Shown: positions 16,988 to 25,276 of the stretch, piece after piece
Numbering within the stretch: the stretch's first letter is position 1
How the letters are laid out: each line of letters begins with the position of its first letter
Source: Candidatus Peribacteraceae bacterium
GTDB lineage: Bacteria > Patescibacteriota > Gracilibacteria > Peribacterales > Peribacteraceae
Assembly (NCBI GenBank): GCA_022843885.1
Contig: JALHMU010000004.1
Span: forward strand, 1-37,512
Direction: 5' to 3'
DNA: 37,512 bases
The notes under the pieces: generated by a model
Told to the model about the DNA's origin: nothing
Database searches by the model: none
The model's input: the letters and a program-made list of their open reading frames with translations, nothing else
Position numbers and translations under genes: made by a program

Positions 16988-16999
16988 CAAAGATCATTG

Positions 17000-17959
17000 T
17001 TAGCCTCCGAATGGAATCGGAGTCTTGATGCGACAGGCAGACGTACACGTGCTCGCTGGAGTACCGTTTTCGGCACCGAAGTCACATTGTTCACCGTTAT
17101 CCATCACACCGTCACCACATGAGATGTGCAAGGTACAGACGCTTGGATTGCCAGCACAGGTATAGCGGTTTTCAATAACGCACGAAGTGTTACAACCGTC
17201 ATTTGCTGCCGTGTTTCCATCATCACATTGTTCTGTTGGAGCCTTCCATGCATCGCCGCAGAGAGGCGTATCATGCAGATTGATCTGTGCGCCACCGGAT
17301 TCATTTACGATGATTGCGTACAACGCGTTCGGCTCGAAGCGAATACCTGTGGAAACATTTCCTGTTGGAAGGAATGTAATACCACGTGTCGACTGGAACG
17401 AGGAAAGTGCGTTGCCGTGTGCAGCTTCGTTGGCCCATGCTTGTGCCGAAGCGGCGAATGGACCAGGGAAACGCTGAGCGAACGTCGCAGCAGTTTTGTT
17501 TGCAATTTCCTGTGTCGCATCAGCATCGCTGTACTTATAGAAGAAGTAGTCCGGCATCGAACCTGTGCCTGCGGCACCGAATGCGAAATCGAATGGAACT
17601 GTTTCTGCAGTTGCTGATGTACGTACCAAATATACTGCGTCTTCCGAAAGTTGCTGGAATGTATCTGCAGTCGTTGTGTCCGAAAGTTCTACCATATACA
17701 CCTTAATAGCACCCGTCTGAAGCTGTCCGACTTCGACAATGGATGCGCCAACAGGGACCGTAATGTCACCCGGACGTACGAATGGGTTCGGGATACCAGC
17801 CGCGCCTTCACGCTGGACGATGTCGGCGAATGATTCAATCGGCTTCTGCATGGTCATGCGAACGTAGCCGGCTGTAATGCCAAGGAAGATGGCAGCCAGA
17901 GCAAAAACTCGGACTGAAGAACGGGAAGTGGACATAGGTGATGTTGGTATTTGGGACAT
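17000..17959 (-). CDS. Secreted or membrane-anchored protein with two DUF4215 cysteine-rich repeats
   Basis: A 319-residue protein with one N-terminal membrane segment (VRVFALAAIFLGITAGYV). Next comes a unique domain of about 200 residues. The C-terminus carries two DUF4215 (myxococcal cysteine-rich) repeats: one CGD-A-x5-EQCDDGN with following cysteines, and one CGDGVMDNGEQCDFG with following cysteines. These repeats are disulfide-bonded and extracellular. The start is placed at ATG 17959 because TATAAT ends exactly 6 bases upstream. A longer frame to 18016 would read through that promoter. It is the last gene of a surface-protein block and is followed by a clear terminator. Confidence 0.83.
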   Translation of the reverse strand: MSQIPTSPMSTSRSSVRVFALAAIFLGITAGYVRMTMQKPIESFADIVQREGAAGIPNPFVRPGDITVPVGASIVEVGQLQTGAIKVYMVELSDTTTADTFQQLSEDAVYLVRTSATAETVPFDFAFGAAGTGSMPDYFFYKYSDADATQEIANKTAATFAQRFPGPFAASAQAWANEAAHGNALSSFQSTRGITFLPTGNVSTGIRFEPNALYAIIVNESGGAQINLHDTPLCGDAWKAPTEQCDDGNTAANDGCNTSCVIENRYTCAGNPSVCTLHISCGDGVMDNGEQCDFGAENGTPASTCTSACRIKTPIPFGG

Positions 17960-17965
17960 CGAATC

Positions 17966-17971
17966 ATTATA
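17966..17971 (-). promoter_or_regulatory. -10 element of the DUF4215 gene
   Basis: A perfect TATAAT on the minus strand with 6 bases before the ATG at 17959. It decides the start codon and predicts a leaderless mRNA. Confidence 0.65.
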
Positions 17972-18023
17972 CCTTTTTTTGCGTCTTTTTGAAAGAGCTG
18001 TTTTGGCTCTAAACACACAAAAA

Positions 18024-18048
18024 AGCCCCTTCCGGATAGAAAGGGGCT
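18024..18048 (-). terminator. Terminator of the 1,008-residue lipoprotein gene
   Basis: An 8-bp perfect stem (18024-18031 with 18041-18048, AGCCCCTT/AAGGGGCT) with a 9-base loop. On the minus strand it is followed by TTTTTT. It lies 15 bases after the stop of the gene at 18063. Confidence 0.9.
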
Positions 18049-18062
18049 GATTGATGTTGGGA

Positions 18063-21000
18063 TTATCCAGCGTACTGCGTGCTGTTGATCGTTGTTTCAG
18101 GATAGTCGATCCACAAGAATTGCGTGGATGTCACATTATCACGATCGAACCACTTGATATGGCTTCCCGTAGGGCTGAATTCCGCAGCAGTCTTGGCCTC
18201 AAAGTTATTGAGACTCACCTTGAGGATCGAAAGTTGTGCAGCATTGATCTTTGGATTCAAAATAGCTGCCTCCAAAACAAGCGTTACATCTTCTCCCGAG
18301 TCCACACTCGTATCGACCGGATGATCGATCAGGTCGGTACAGAGCACGGTCAGATTACCTGTCTCACCTCCAGCGACAACGCTGCAGGTAGCTTTGATCG
18401 ACACATTCGCTTTGTTGTAGACGCGGAAGGAACCGCTATGCACCAGTACATTCGTGGCAGTCACATTGAAGATGATGCCGTAGATGTCTGCATCGTTCGT
18501 GCCATTTTTGCTATTGTTGTTCATTGCAGCACTGAATTTGTACTGACCGATTGGGCGATTACTTCCAGTTGGGATCGCTGTACCGTCTGCATCCGGGTTT
18601 GCATTCGTTATCGAGACAAACTTCGAGTACGTTACAACGTGTGATGTTCCATTGATCGACATATTTGGACCTGCGTCCCATGCTCTGCCGATGAAGACTT
18701 CACCTTCAGCGAGTGTGTCATTGTCGTTCGCAACAAGATTGCTCGAAGAGACGAGACCGCGGGCGCTCACTCGGCTCGCATCTTTATCGATAGAGATCGT
18801 GATATTCTGCCCTGAGATCGAACCTTCTGTATCAGAATTCAAACGTGGTCGAACAAGTACATCTGCATCCGATCCTTTCTGAAGAACGAGTTGCTTATTA
18901 TTCATGTTGGCACACATAGAGTTGGCATGAGCACCACCGCAGCCCGTAGGCGTCGCAACAGCGAATGGTGTTGTCGCACCGGCTTTGTAGAGTTCAAGCT
19001 GTTGAACGTTGGTCGAGAATGTTCCTGCGTTTGCACCCGATGCGGTGAAAACAAGCTTCGTGACATCGATTGCTTCATATTCCGCATGCAGTTTGAGACG
19101 CAGTATTTCATTTTCTAATGTTCCTCCAAGAAGCTGACGGTTTCGAATCGGTGTTATCGATTTCGAAACGTAGAGGTCACCGCTTTTACGCAATGTGTAG
19201 ATCGTTGCGTCTGCCGTCGAGACCCAGAATCCACATGTACTCGGGCAATTGCCGTTTACAGCGACTCCGGCATCCAGACTTTCGCCTGAAAGTATTTCTT
19301 CCGCTGCGATATCGCCATTTGTTGTTCCAAGGATCAACTGGAAGGTCGACTGTGCGAATGAAGTGTTGACTGTACCTTTCACTTCCATGGTTTTAATAGG
19401 CCCATTTTGCATGTCATATCCATCCATGAAGAAGGTTAGGATGCCGAAGGAAATTGTCGGATTCGATGCAATGATGGTATCTACATATCCATCCGAATTT
19501 TCGTCGGACCACAGCTGATAATTACTCATGCTATGCAGCGTGTTACCTGCAGGTCCACGGAATTTCATATGTGTGAGTCTAATAGGTTTATTGGATGCAC
19601 GAACTTCAAAACGCATAAGTGTTACACCTGTTTGATTTGCAACAACCGTATCCGTGATAGGTCCATGCAGCTGCATGATGTTCACACGCGGCGTTGTCTG
19701 TACGCTTGATTGCGCACTCATCTGAGACGAGGATGACCAGACGCTGGATGGCTGGGAGGTCATGGAGCTTTGCGCTGAGGAAGAGCTCGTAGGTGAACCA
19801 CCGACGTATCTGGTCGATATAATGGTATTGCCACCATTCAGATCAATATCTGCCCAACGCTGACCTGTAAAGCTTCCGCCGTTATCGCGGTCATACCATT
19901 GAATGTGACTGTCATGGATGCCAAATGTATCAGCAGTACCTTCTCTGTATGTATGGACGTTGTAGAGGGATACATCCAAGCTCGAAGGCGCGGTAGAATC
20001 CACCTGTGCATCAAACACATCTGCCTCAAGTACGAGTGTAATGTTCTGAGCGGGGTTGATGCTCGTATTGATCGGACCACTTTCCATACTGGCACAATGG
20101 ACCTGAAGCAGACCGTTGGTCGCATTGAAAATGCCGACACTACTCGTATCACCGATTGGACCACCAGAACTACTTGAACTACTCACCGTTCCCGGAGGAC
20201 CCGCGATCACGGAACAGGACTTTTTGGCTGTGGGATTTGCCTTGTTGTAGATGAAGAAAGAATTCGTTCCAAGAGAAACGTTTTGTGCCGCAACACTCAG
20301 AAGCAGATCGGAAATCTGCGCCTGATTCACTCCATTCTTTGCATTGTTGTTCGCCGCAGCAGTAAATTTGAACTGACCAATTGCACGATCAGTACCGACC
20401 GGAATAGCTGTGCCGTTTGCGTCAGGACTTGCGTTCGTGATTGATGTAATTTTGGAAAGAACAATTTTGTTCTTGCTTCCGACGATGTTGACGTTCGGGC
20501 CAGCATTGCTGCGTCCGACAATGATTTCTCCGGAAGCAGTGCTGTCGCCATTGTTTTGCAAAAGCGGAGTATTTTGAACGGTTGCAACAATGCTGTTGGC
20601 GAGATTGGAAACCATGAATTGCGCATACGCCGCCTGCATGGACTGGGCACCCTCCGTATCGGTATTGATGACCGGTTTTACAAGAAGGCGTGCAGTACTT
20701 CCTTTCGAAAGAGACAAGATGCTACTTGGGAATTGCGCACAAAACGTATGCGGCATTGCCTGGGGACAGGCCGAACGACTCGCGAGGGCAATTGGATTGT
20801 TCGTCGCGAGCAGTGAACCTGTGAGGTATATCGCAAGTGACTGAACACTATCCGTCGTACCGTCAGCTGACGGGCCGACTGCTGTAAACGAAAGTCGCTC
20901 TACATTCACATTTTTTCCTTCTGCATGAAGCTTCAAATCCAGAACAGGTTGTCCTGTGGTTCCACCGAGAAGTTGCTGTGGCTGAGGAATAATATTATTT

Positions 21001-21089
21001 TCGATATAGAGAACGGCCGGACCATCCTTGGCGTTGCAAGCGCTCAAGAGAAACGCTGGCACAGCGAGGAGGAGAAGAAACTTCTTCAT
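18063..21089 (-). CDS. Large surface lipoprotein with two homologous halves
   Basis: A 1,008-residue protein. The start MKKFLLLLAVPAFLLSACN has a lipobox (LSAC) with Cys18 as the likely lipidated residue. Residues about 30-425 and 645-1008 are clearly homologous: both contain QLLGGT-x-LKLHAE, then SITNA-PDA-GTAIP, IGQ[FY]KF, and finally HI-W[FY]DRDN near their ends. The halves are joined by serine-rich linkers and a middle region (about 460-640) with its own beta-rich pattern. I recognise no named family. The repeated beta-type domains and linkers suggest a surface stalk or adhesin. It has its own promoter and a strong terminator, so it is transcribed alone between the pilin and DUF4215 genes. 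Confidence 0.85.
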   Translation of the reverse strand: MKKFLLLLAVPAFLLSACNAKDGPAVLYIENNIIPQPQQLLGGTTGQPVLDLKLHAEGKNVNVERLSFTAVGPSADGTTDSVQSLAIYLTGSLLATNNPIALASRSACPQAMPHTFCAQFPSSILSLSKGSTARLLVKPVINTDTEGAQSMQAAYAQFMVSNLANSIVATVQNTPLLQNNGDSTASGEIIVGRSNAGPNVNIVGSKNKIVLSKITSITNASPDANGTAIPVGTDRAIGQFKFTAAANNNAKNGVNQAQISDLLLSVAAQNVSLGTNSFFIYNKANPTAKKSCSVIAGPPGTVSSSSSSGGPIGDTSSVGIFNATNGLLQVHCASMESGPINTSINPAQNITLVLEADVFDAQVDSTAPSSLDVSLYNVHTYREGTADTFGIHDSHIQWYDRDNGGSFTGQRWADIDLNGGNTIISTRYVGGSPTSSSSAQSSMTSQPSSVWSSSSQMSAQSSVQTTPRVNIMQLHGPITDTVVANQTGVTLMRFEVRASNKPIRLTHMKFRGPAGNTLHSMSNYQLWSDENSDGYVDTIIASNPTISFGILTFFMDGYDMQNGPIKTMEVKGTVNTSFAQSTFQLILGTTNGDIAAEEILSGESLDAGVAVNGNCPSTCGFWVSTADATIYTLRKSGDLYVSKSITPIRNRQLLGGTLENEILRLKLHAEYEAIDVTKLVFTASGANAGTFSTNVQQLELYKAGATTPFAVATPTGCGGAHANSMCANMNNKQLVLQKGSDADVLVRPRLNSDTEGSISGQNITISIDKDASRVSARGLVSSSNLVANDNDTLAEGEVFIGRAWDAGPNMSINGTSHVVTYSKFVSITNANPDADGTAIPTGSNRPIGQYKFSAAMNNNSKNGTNDADIYGIIFNVTATNVLVHSGSFRVYNKANVSIKATCSVVAGGETGNLTVLCTDLIDHPVDTSVDSGEDVTLVLEAAILNPKINAAQLSILKVSLNNFEAKTAAEFSPTGSHIKWFDRDNVTSTQFLWIDYPETTINSTQYAG

Positions 21090-21131
21090 AGAAAAGAATG
21101 GGAATGGAAGTGAATTTTTATGTAATACCTT

Positions 21132-21160
21132 ATTATACCTGTTTTAGAACATTTTTACAA
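21132..21160 (-). promoter_or_regulatory. Promoter of the large lipoprotein gene
   Basis: TTGTAA (21160-21155), a 17-base spacer and a perfect TATAAT (21137-21132) on the minus strand. The predicted leader is about 36 bases with no Shine-Dalgarno sequence. The promoter begins right after the pilin stop codon. Confidence 0.7.
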
Positions 21161-22330
21161 CTACCGACTTGCCTCAATGAGAGGCCCTGTTCCCTGCCCG
21201 GCAATGCCTTCAGATTCAGCTAAACAGGCCCGAGCAGTGTGCGTGCCGCCATTCCTATTCACAACATAATACGTCTTCATTTCTTCGACATCTGCAGCAG
21301 GATCGAATGGTATGCGACCGAGGCGTCCGTTCCCCACCAGTTCGTCTTCCAGATCAATACATTCAGAAAGAATGAAGAGTGTGCCCTGGCCGTTGAGTAC
21401 CGAGGGCGTATCTTCGATTTGTTCGACTGTGCCGGATGGGATCAATGTGACACCCGCGATACTGTCAGTCCAGGGATCGCCGGAGTTTTCAAAATTCCAA
21501 TAGCCGAGGATTCCTTCACGAAGATCTTTTCCGATAGCGAGCCCGCGAATGGAATCGGACGAGAGAACGTTGTCGTAAAGACGCACATCATCAAGAATAC
21601 CGTCGAGATATATCAACGGATTATCTCCTGTGCCGAATGCAAATGCGCCCGTTGTTCCAAAAGTTCCAAGAATGCCGTTTAGCGTTGTTGTCGTTGCGAT
21701 TTCTTGCCCATCCACATACAGCTTGATCCGATCTTCGGAATCGGAAATTGTTCCATCATATGTTGCTGCGATGTGATGAAATGTGCCGTCCGATGTCGTG
21801 GCATCTCCTTGCGCAATAAGTTCCGCACTCGACGTTCGAAGCACAAGCCGAACTGCCTGATTTGGCATAAGCATCAGATCGATGCCGTCGTCGTTGTCAT
21901 CATGTAGTGAAACGAGCGGGTTGGCACCGACTTGAACATTGGCCCATGCAGCAACGGTGAATGTGCTTGTAGGCTGAAACGGAAAAGGAATCGTGCCAAT
22001 GCGCAAATGACCGAGGCCGTTAAAAGATGCAGCCTGAGAAGAAAGAATGCCATCCGATCCGGCTGCACAATTGAGGATTCCACACTCGTTTCCCGAGCCA
22101 AGCATTTGCCATGTTCCTGGGTCGCTGTCGATTTTTTCAATATTGCCGGCGCCAACGAGATGCAGGGAAATCGCCGAGACTATTGCCGTTACATCGGCAC
22201 GTCGACGTGTGTTGCGACTGGCATTCAAGCGTTTCACGGGATCAAGCGCGACGAAGACGACGGACACGATCACCGCGATGATCGCGATGACGATAATGAG
22301 CTCAATGAGGGTGAAACCTTTCTTCTTCAT
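21161..22330 (-). CDS. Type IV pilin-like protein with an inserted LamG domain
   Basis: A 389-residue protein. The N-terminus MKKKG/FTLIELIIVIAIIA is a class III prepilin signal: cleavage after Gly5 and Glu at position 5 of the mature protein, followed by the pilin helix. Residues about 85-275 form a LamG/concanavalin-A-like domain (FTVAAWANVQ, HHIAATYDGT, IKLYVDGQEI, YLDGILDDVRLYDNVLSS). The last 70 residues (VGNGRLGRIPFDPA, then MKTYYVVNR) look like the normal C-terminus of a pseudopilin, so the LamG domain appears to sit inside the pilin fold. It could be a pilus-tip or minor pilin that binds sugars or surfaces. ATG 22330 is chosen over 22342, because the latter lies inside the -10 TATGCT. 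Confidence 0.88.
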   Translation of the reverse strand: MKKKGFTLIELIIVIAIIAVIVSVVFVALDPVKRLNASRNTRRRADVTAIVSAISLHLVGAGNIEKIDSDPGTWQMLGSGNECGILNCAAGSDGILSSQAASFNGLGHLRIGTIPFPFQPTSTFTVAAWANVQVGANPLVSLHDDNDDGIDLMLMPNQAVRLVLRTSSAELIAQGDATTSDGTFHHIAATYDGTISDSEDRIKLYVDGQEIATTTTLNGILGTFGTTGAFAFGTGDNPLIYLDGILDDVRLYDNVLSSDSIRGLAIGKDLREGILGYWNFENSGDPWTDSIAGVTLIPSGTVEQIEDTPSVLNGQGTLFILSECIDLEDELVGNGRLGRIPFDPAADVEEMKTYYVVNRNGGTHTARACLAESEGIAGQGTGPLIEASR

Positions 22331-22337
22331 TTGTCCG

Positions 22338-22343
22338 AGCATA
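22338..22343 (-). promoter_or_regulatory. -10 element of the LamG pilin gene
   Basis: TATGCT on the minus strand ends 7 bases before the ATG at 22330, predicting a leaderless message. It lies just downstream of the spoVG terminator. Confidence 0.5.
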
Positions 22344-22362
22344 GCGAAAGACAGATGGAAAG

Positions 22363-22396
22363 AAAAAGCCGCTCCACCCGAATGGATGGAACGGCT
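22363..22396 (-). terminator. Terminator of the spoVG-like gene
   Basis: A 10-bp stem with one G-T pair (22367-22376 with 22387-22396) and a 10-base loop. On the minus strand it is followed by TTTTT. It lies about 30 bases after the stop of the spoVG homologue. Confidence 0.88.
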
Positions 22397-22424
22397 GGTG
22401 CGCGCGGATCAAAAGTCAGAATTG

Positions 22425-22871
22425 TCAGGCTGCGTCTCCGCGCCGAATGATAATGGGTTCAGGCGGAGTGTACGTAGGCTCTTGTGAGAGCTGCAACGCT
22501 TGTTCATAGGCCTCCAAAATAACGTTAGTCATGTATTGTCTGACAGACATTTTCAGCGGGTGCACGATGTCGAAATAAATCAGATCATCATGGGGCCGCT
22601 GCAGAAATTCTTCTGACGCGAGTTCCAAACCGCAATGATTGCAGAATCGCACTCGCACAGGATTACCTCTTCCGCATTGAGAACAACGTTCCCGCCTCCG
22701 AAGGTCGGGCATGACGATCGAGAGTCCTCGAGCAGATGTCAGGATCCGTAATTCGTGGATCGCAAATTCATCATCCAAGGTGATCGAACAAAAGGCTTTC
22801 AATCGATTTTGGCCAGCAGTTTTCCGAATGCTGGGCCGCATGAGTCGAATTGTGACTTCGGTGATTTCCAA
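22425..22871 (-). CDS. spoVG: SpoVG-family nucleic acid-binding protein with zinc-ribbon insertion
   Basis: SpoVG proteins bind RNA or DNA and act as global regulators in bacteria, including non-sporulating ones. The 148 residues show the SpoVG core: EITEVTIRLM, RLKAFCSITLDDEFAIHELR, GLSIVMPDLRRR, then FDIVHPLKMSVRQ and a C-terminal helix. Between the MPDLRRR strand and FDIVHP a zinc ribbon is inserted: Cys63-x2-Cys66-x10-Cys77-x2-Cys80. Ordinary SpoVG is about 85-100 residues. The start is TTG at 22871, supported by AAGGAG 7 bases upstream. An overlapping ATG is out of frame. This is one of two clear Shine-Dalgarno starts in the window. It has its own promoter and terminator. Confidence 0.88.
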   Translation of the reverse strand: MEITEVTIRLMRPSIRKTAGQNRLKAFCSITLDDEFAIHELRILTSARGLSIVMPDLRRRERCSQCGRGNPVRVRFCNHCGLELASEEFLQRPHDDLIYFDIVHPLKMSVRQYMTNVILEAYEQALQLSQEPTYTPPEPIIIRRGDAA

Positions 22872-22920
22872 GAGACATCTCCTTATGGCTAACTGGATGT
22901 GAAAGATCCGCGCAGAACCG

Positions 22921-22948
22921 ATTCTACGCCGGGATGTAAAGGAAACAA
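22921..22948 (-). promoter_or_regulatory. Promoter of the spoVG-like gene
   Basis: TTGTTT (22948-22943), a 16-base spacer and TAGAAT (22926-22921) on the minus strand. The predicted leader is about 43 bases and contains the AAGGAG ribosome-binding site, in contrast to the leaderless genes around it. Confidence 0.5.
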
Positions 22949-22955
22949 TGCAGAC

Positions 22956-23807
22956 TTATTTTTTATATTTTCGGACCTTAACCAGCTGTTTTTCGGCTTC
23001 AGGCTGGGCTGTTTGATGTGAAGCCAGATGTGGCCGTCGGACGTAGGCGTGTGATTTTATTTCTTCAAAATGTGCACCGTTCCATGCTCGGATACCCACC
23101 GTAATGCTGTGGTCATCGATCGAGATTACATTGAATGTATTCGGCTCACCTTTTAAGCGATTGGAGATCGTCGTGCCGGATTGCACTGCGATGATCTGTT
23201 TCTCAACAATCGAGTATGCAGTACGCACATCGGCGACATGTCCCAAATGCAAATGCCCAGCCATGACAAGTTCTACGCCGCAATTATCCATCTGCTGTAG
23301 CGCGTTCGTCGCGCCACCGACAATACGACGCATTGGTTCTGGTGATAGAAATGCATGATGCGATACAACGAGACGACATGCATTCGGGTGAGCTTGTTCG
23401 AACGCCTTACACATATGTGTCAGTTGCTTTTTGGAAATGCGACCATTATGCAGAGCCAAGCTTCGTGCCGTATTGAAGCCAACCATCGCGATTTCATCGT
23501 CCAGATAGACGGGATTCACATCTTCGCTGATGTAAAACCGATACCGTGTGAGCGGAAAGAAGAATCGACGTGCCAAATTGACCGACGCGATGTCGTGGTT
23601 GCCCGGGACGACGAAGAGAGGGAACGGGATAGCCTGAAGATAACTTCGAGCCTGCTCAAATTGGCTATGGTGTGCGCGTTGCGTGAGGTCGCCACTGATC
23701 ACAACCATCGACGGTTCCAATGCCTTCAATTCATCGAGAAGAGCATGTTGCACCGCAAGATTCTCGCGGCCGAAATGAAGATCGGAAATGTGTGCGATTG
23801 TGCGCAT
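22956..23807 (-). CDS. Calcineurin-like metallophosphoesterase (cyclic nucleotide phosphodiesterase type)
   Basis: A 283-residue soluble protein with all metallophosphoesterase motifs: HISDLHFG (Asp9, His11), VISGDLTQ, VPGNHD, LVVSHHAF and AGHLHLGHV. The order and spacing match the CpdA/Icc-like class III phosphodiesterases, some of which hydrolyse cyclic nucleotides. The exact substrate cannot be told from sequence. The C-terminal tail is basic (KQLVKVRKYKK). It sits between the spoVG homologue and a winged-helix-like gene, all on the minus strand but each with separate spacing. Confidence 0.9.
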   Translation of the reverse strand: MRTIAHISDLHFGRENLAVQHALLDELKALEPSMVVISGDLTQRAHHSQFEQARSYLQAIPFPLFVVPGNHDIASVNLARRFFFPLTRYRFYISEDVNPVYLDDEIAMVGFNTARSLALHNGRISKKQLTHMCKAFEQAHPNACRLVVSHHAFLSPEPMRRIVGGATNALQQMDNCGVELVMAGHLHLGHVADVRTAYSIVEKQIIAVQSGTTISNRLKGEPNTFNVISIDDHSITVGIRAWNGAHFEEIKSHAYVRRPHLASHQTAQPEAEKQLVKVRKYKK

Positions 23808-23876
23808 GCAGGCTCATTTTTCAGGTCGGCGTGAAGAATAGCAAACAATTCCGGAAGTGCCAGAAGGTTCCGGAGA

Positions 23877-24755
23877 TTATTGTGTCATATCGACGACATC
23901 TTCCGTACTTCGCTCTAAACGAATACCCTGTTTCATGCTCCCAACGAGCTGCCATCCCGTGAAGCGCAATCGATAGCTTTTTGCATCAAGGAGGAATCGA
24001 TTGATTGTGCTTCTCCCCCCTTTTATATCGAGCTTGGTAACGAGATCGTCAATTGCGACAAAGCAGGACGGATTCTCAAAGTACTGCTGTAAGAGCTTAG
24101 CGAAAAAAATTCGTTCCCTGGGCGTGAGGCCTGATGGTTTCTGCTTATTAAAATGATGTGCTTTTCGAACGTCATCAATATGTTTTAAGGCAATAGTTGT
24201 AGGTGTTTCGTCTATTTTTTCTTCAATCATAGAAGCATCCACGATCGTCTGCTTTTCAGCCAGCTGCGCTTCTCGGATCTTGAGAATAGTGATCATAATT
24301 TCTTGCATTGGCTCTGCAATTTCTTCGGACTCGGGCTCAAGGGCAATCGACCTATAGATTTCTTCCAAAGATAATGATGCTGGTGGCTCGAGGATCGAAA
24401 GTATTTTTCTGCGTAAGAGTTCGATTTTCATCGCTTTTTTATGCTTTTGTTTTTCTCGAGCTTCACGCACTGCTATTTGCATGTGTCCATCGAGAAGCTC
24501 CATGTAGGAGGTTTGTGCCGGCTCAATCAGATTGCAAATTGTTTTGTATGCTCGTTTCAATTTTTTCTTTTTCGCATGCATACATTTTCGCGCTTCTTCC
24601 GCAAACCGAATTTGCTGTTTTGCGATCTTGCTCGCAGGGTGATCGATATATCGAATGAGATTCTTTGCTTCCTTCATTTCCCGTGCAGCGATCATCTCTA
24701 AACATGCGTCGTAGGCATTTCGATTCTCCAGTGAAGACGATGATACTTCTGGCAC
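23877..24755 (-). CDS. Hypothetical protein with C-terminal winged-helix-like domain
   Basis: A 292-residue soluble protein with a GTG start. Residues 10-200 are helical and strongly charged, with a basic stretch at 60-72 and 100-116. Residues about 205-282 follow the pattern of an OmpR/PhoB-type winged helix: GLTPRERIFFAKLLQQYFE, then FVAIDDLVTKL, a recognition-helix-like INRFLLDAKSYRL, and the wing GWQLVGSMKQGIRLE. No receiver domain is present. It may be a DNA-binding regulator whose helical N-terminus senses or dimerises. This is pattern-level evidence only. TATAGT at 24786-24781 could be its -10, giving a leader of about 20 bases. Confidence 0.75.
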   Translation of the reverse strand: MPEVSSSSLENRNAYDACLEMIAAREMKEAKNLIRYIDHPASKIAKQQIRFAEEARKCMHAKKKKLKRAYKTICNLIEPAQTSYMELLDGHMQIAVREAREKQKHKKAMKIELLRRKILSILEPPASLSLEEIYRSIALEPESEEIAEPMQEIMITILKIREAQLAEKQTIVDASMIEEKIDETPTTIALKHIDDVRKAHHFNKQKPSGLTPRERIFFAKLLQQYFENPSCFVAIDDLVTKLDIKGGRSTINRFLLDAKSYRLRFTGWQLVGSMKQGIRLERSTEDVVDMTQ

Positions 24756-24849
24756 TGAAAGGAGGAAAGTGCACTACAGTACTATATTAAAACTGTTTTG
24801 CAATCCTCACTTTGTGGCGAATCTACGTGCAAAAGTCGAACAAGACGAT

Positions 24850-24855
24850 TAGAGT
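24850..24855 (+). promoter_or_regulatory. -10 element of the 24862 gene
   Basis: TAGAGT ends exactly 6 bases before the ATG at 24862, giving a leaderless message. Confidence 0.45.
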
Positions 24856-24861
24856 ACTGTC

Positions 24862-25272
24862 ATGCCTTTCATGATGAACTCCACACACAAGAAACTTCTC
24901 CTCTTTCTTTTCGCACTACTCTTGGCAATCGGTATCGGTGTGTATGCGATCAAACCGATGTTCGAAAAACCAACGGAAGAAGTGCCCAATGACATTCCTC
25001 CATTGACCATGTTCACCGGAACGACGGTCTGTTTGCCACACCGTGATACGGATGGTCCGCAAACGATGGAATGTGCGTTCGGTTTGCATACGGATGACGG
25101 CAAGTATTACGCGTTGGATCTGAATTTAGAATTGAGTGGCAATGTAGAAACGACGAAACGCGTGACGGTCGAAGGACTTTTCATTCCTATTGAAGCAATA
25201 AGCACAGACATGTGGCAGAAATACGATGTCGAAGGAATCATGCAGGTCGTGACGCTAACGGAACTCGAGTAA
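24862..25272 (+). CDS. Membrane-anchored hypothetical protein
   Basis: A 136-residue protein with an N-terminal membrane helix (LLLFLFALLLAIGIGVYAI) and an external part of about 100 residues. The pattern FTGTTVCLPH, YYALDLNLEL and KRVTVEGLFIPIEA suggests a small beta-barrel of OB type, but no family is assigned. Two cysteines (VCLPH, MECAF) could form a disulfide. The next gene begins 4 bases after its stop, so the two form an operon with a DUF2177 membrane protein. Confidence 0.75.
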   Translation: MPFMMNSTHKKLLLFLFALLLAIGIGVYAIKPMFEKPTEEVPNDIPPLTMFTGTTVCLPHRDTDGPQTMECAFGLHTDDGKYYALDLNLELSGNVETTKRVTVEGLFIPIEAISTDMWQKYDVEGIMQVVTLTELE

Positions 25273-25276
25273 TTCT

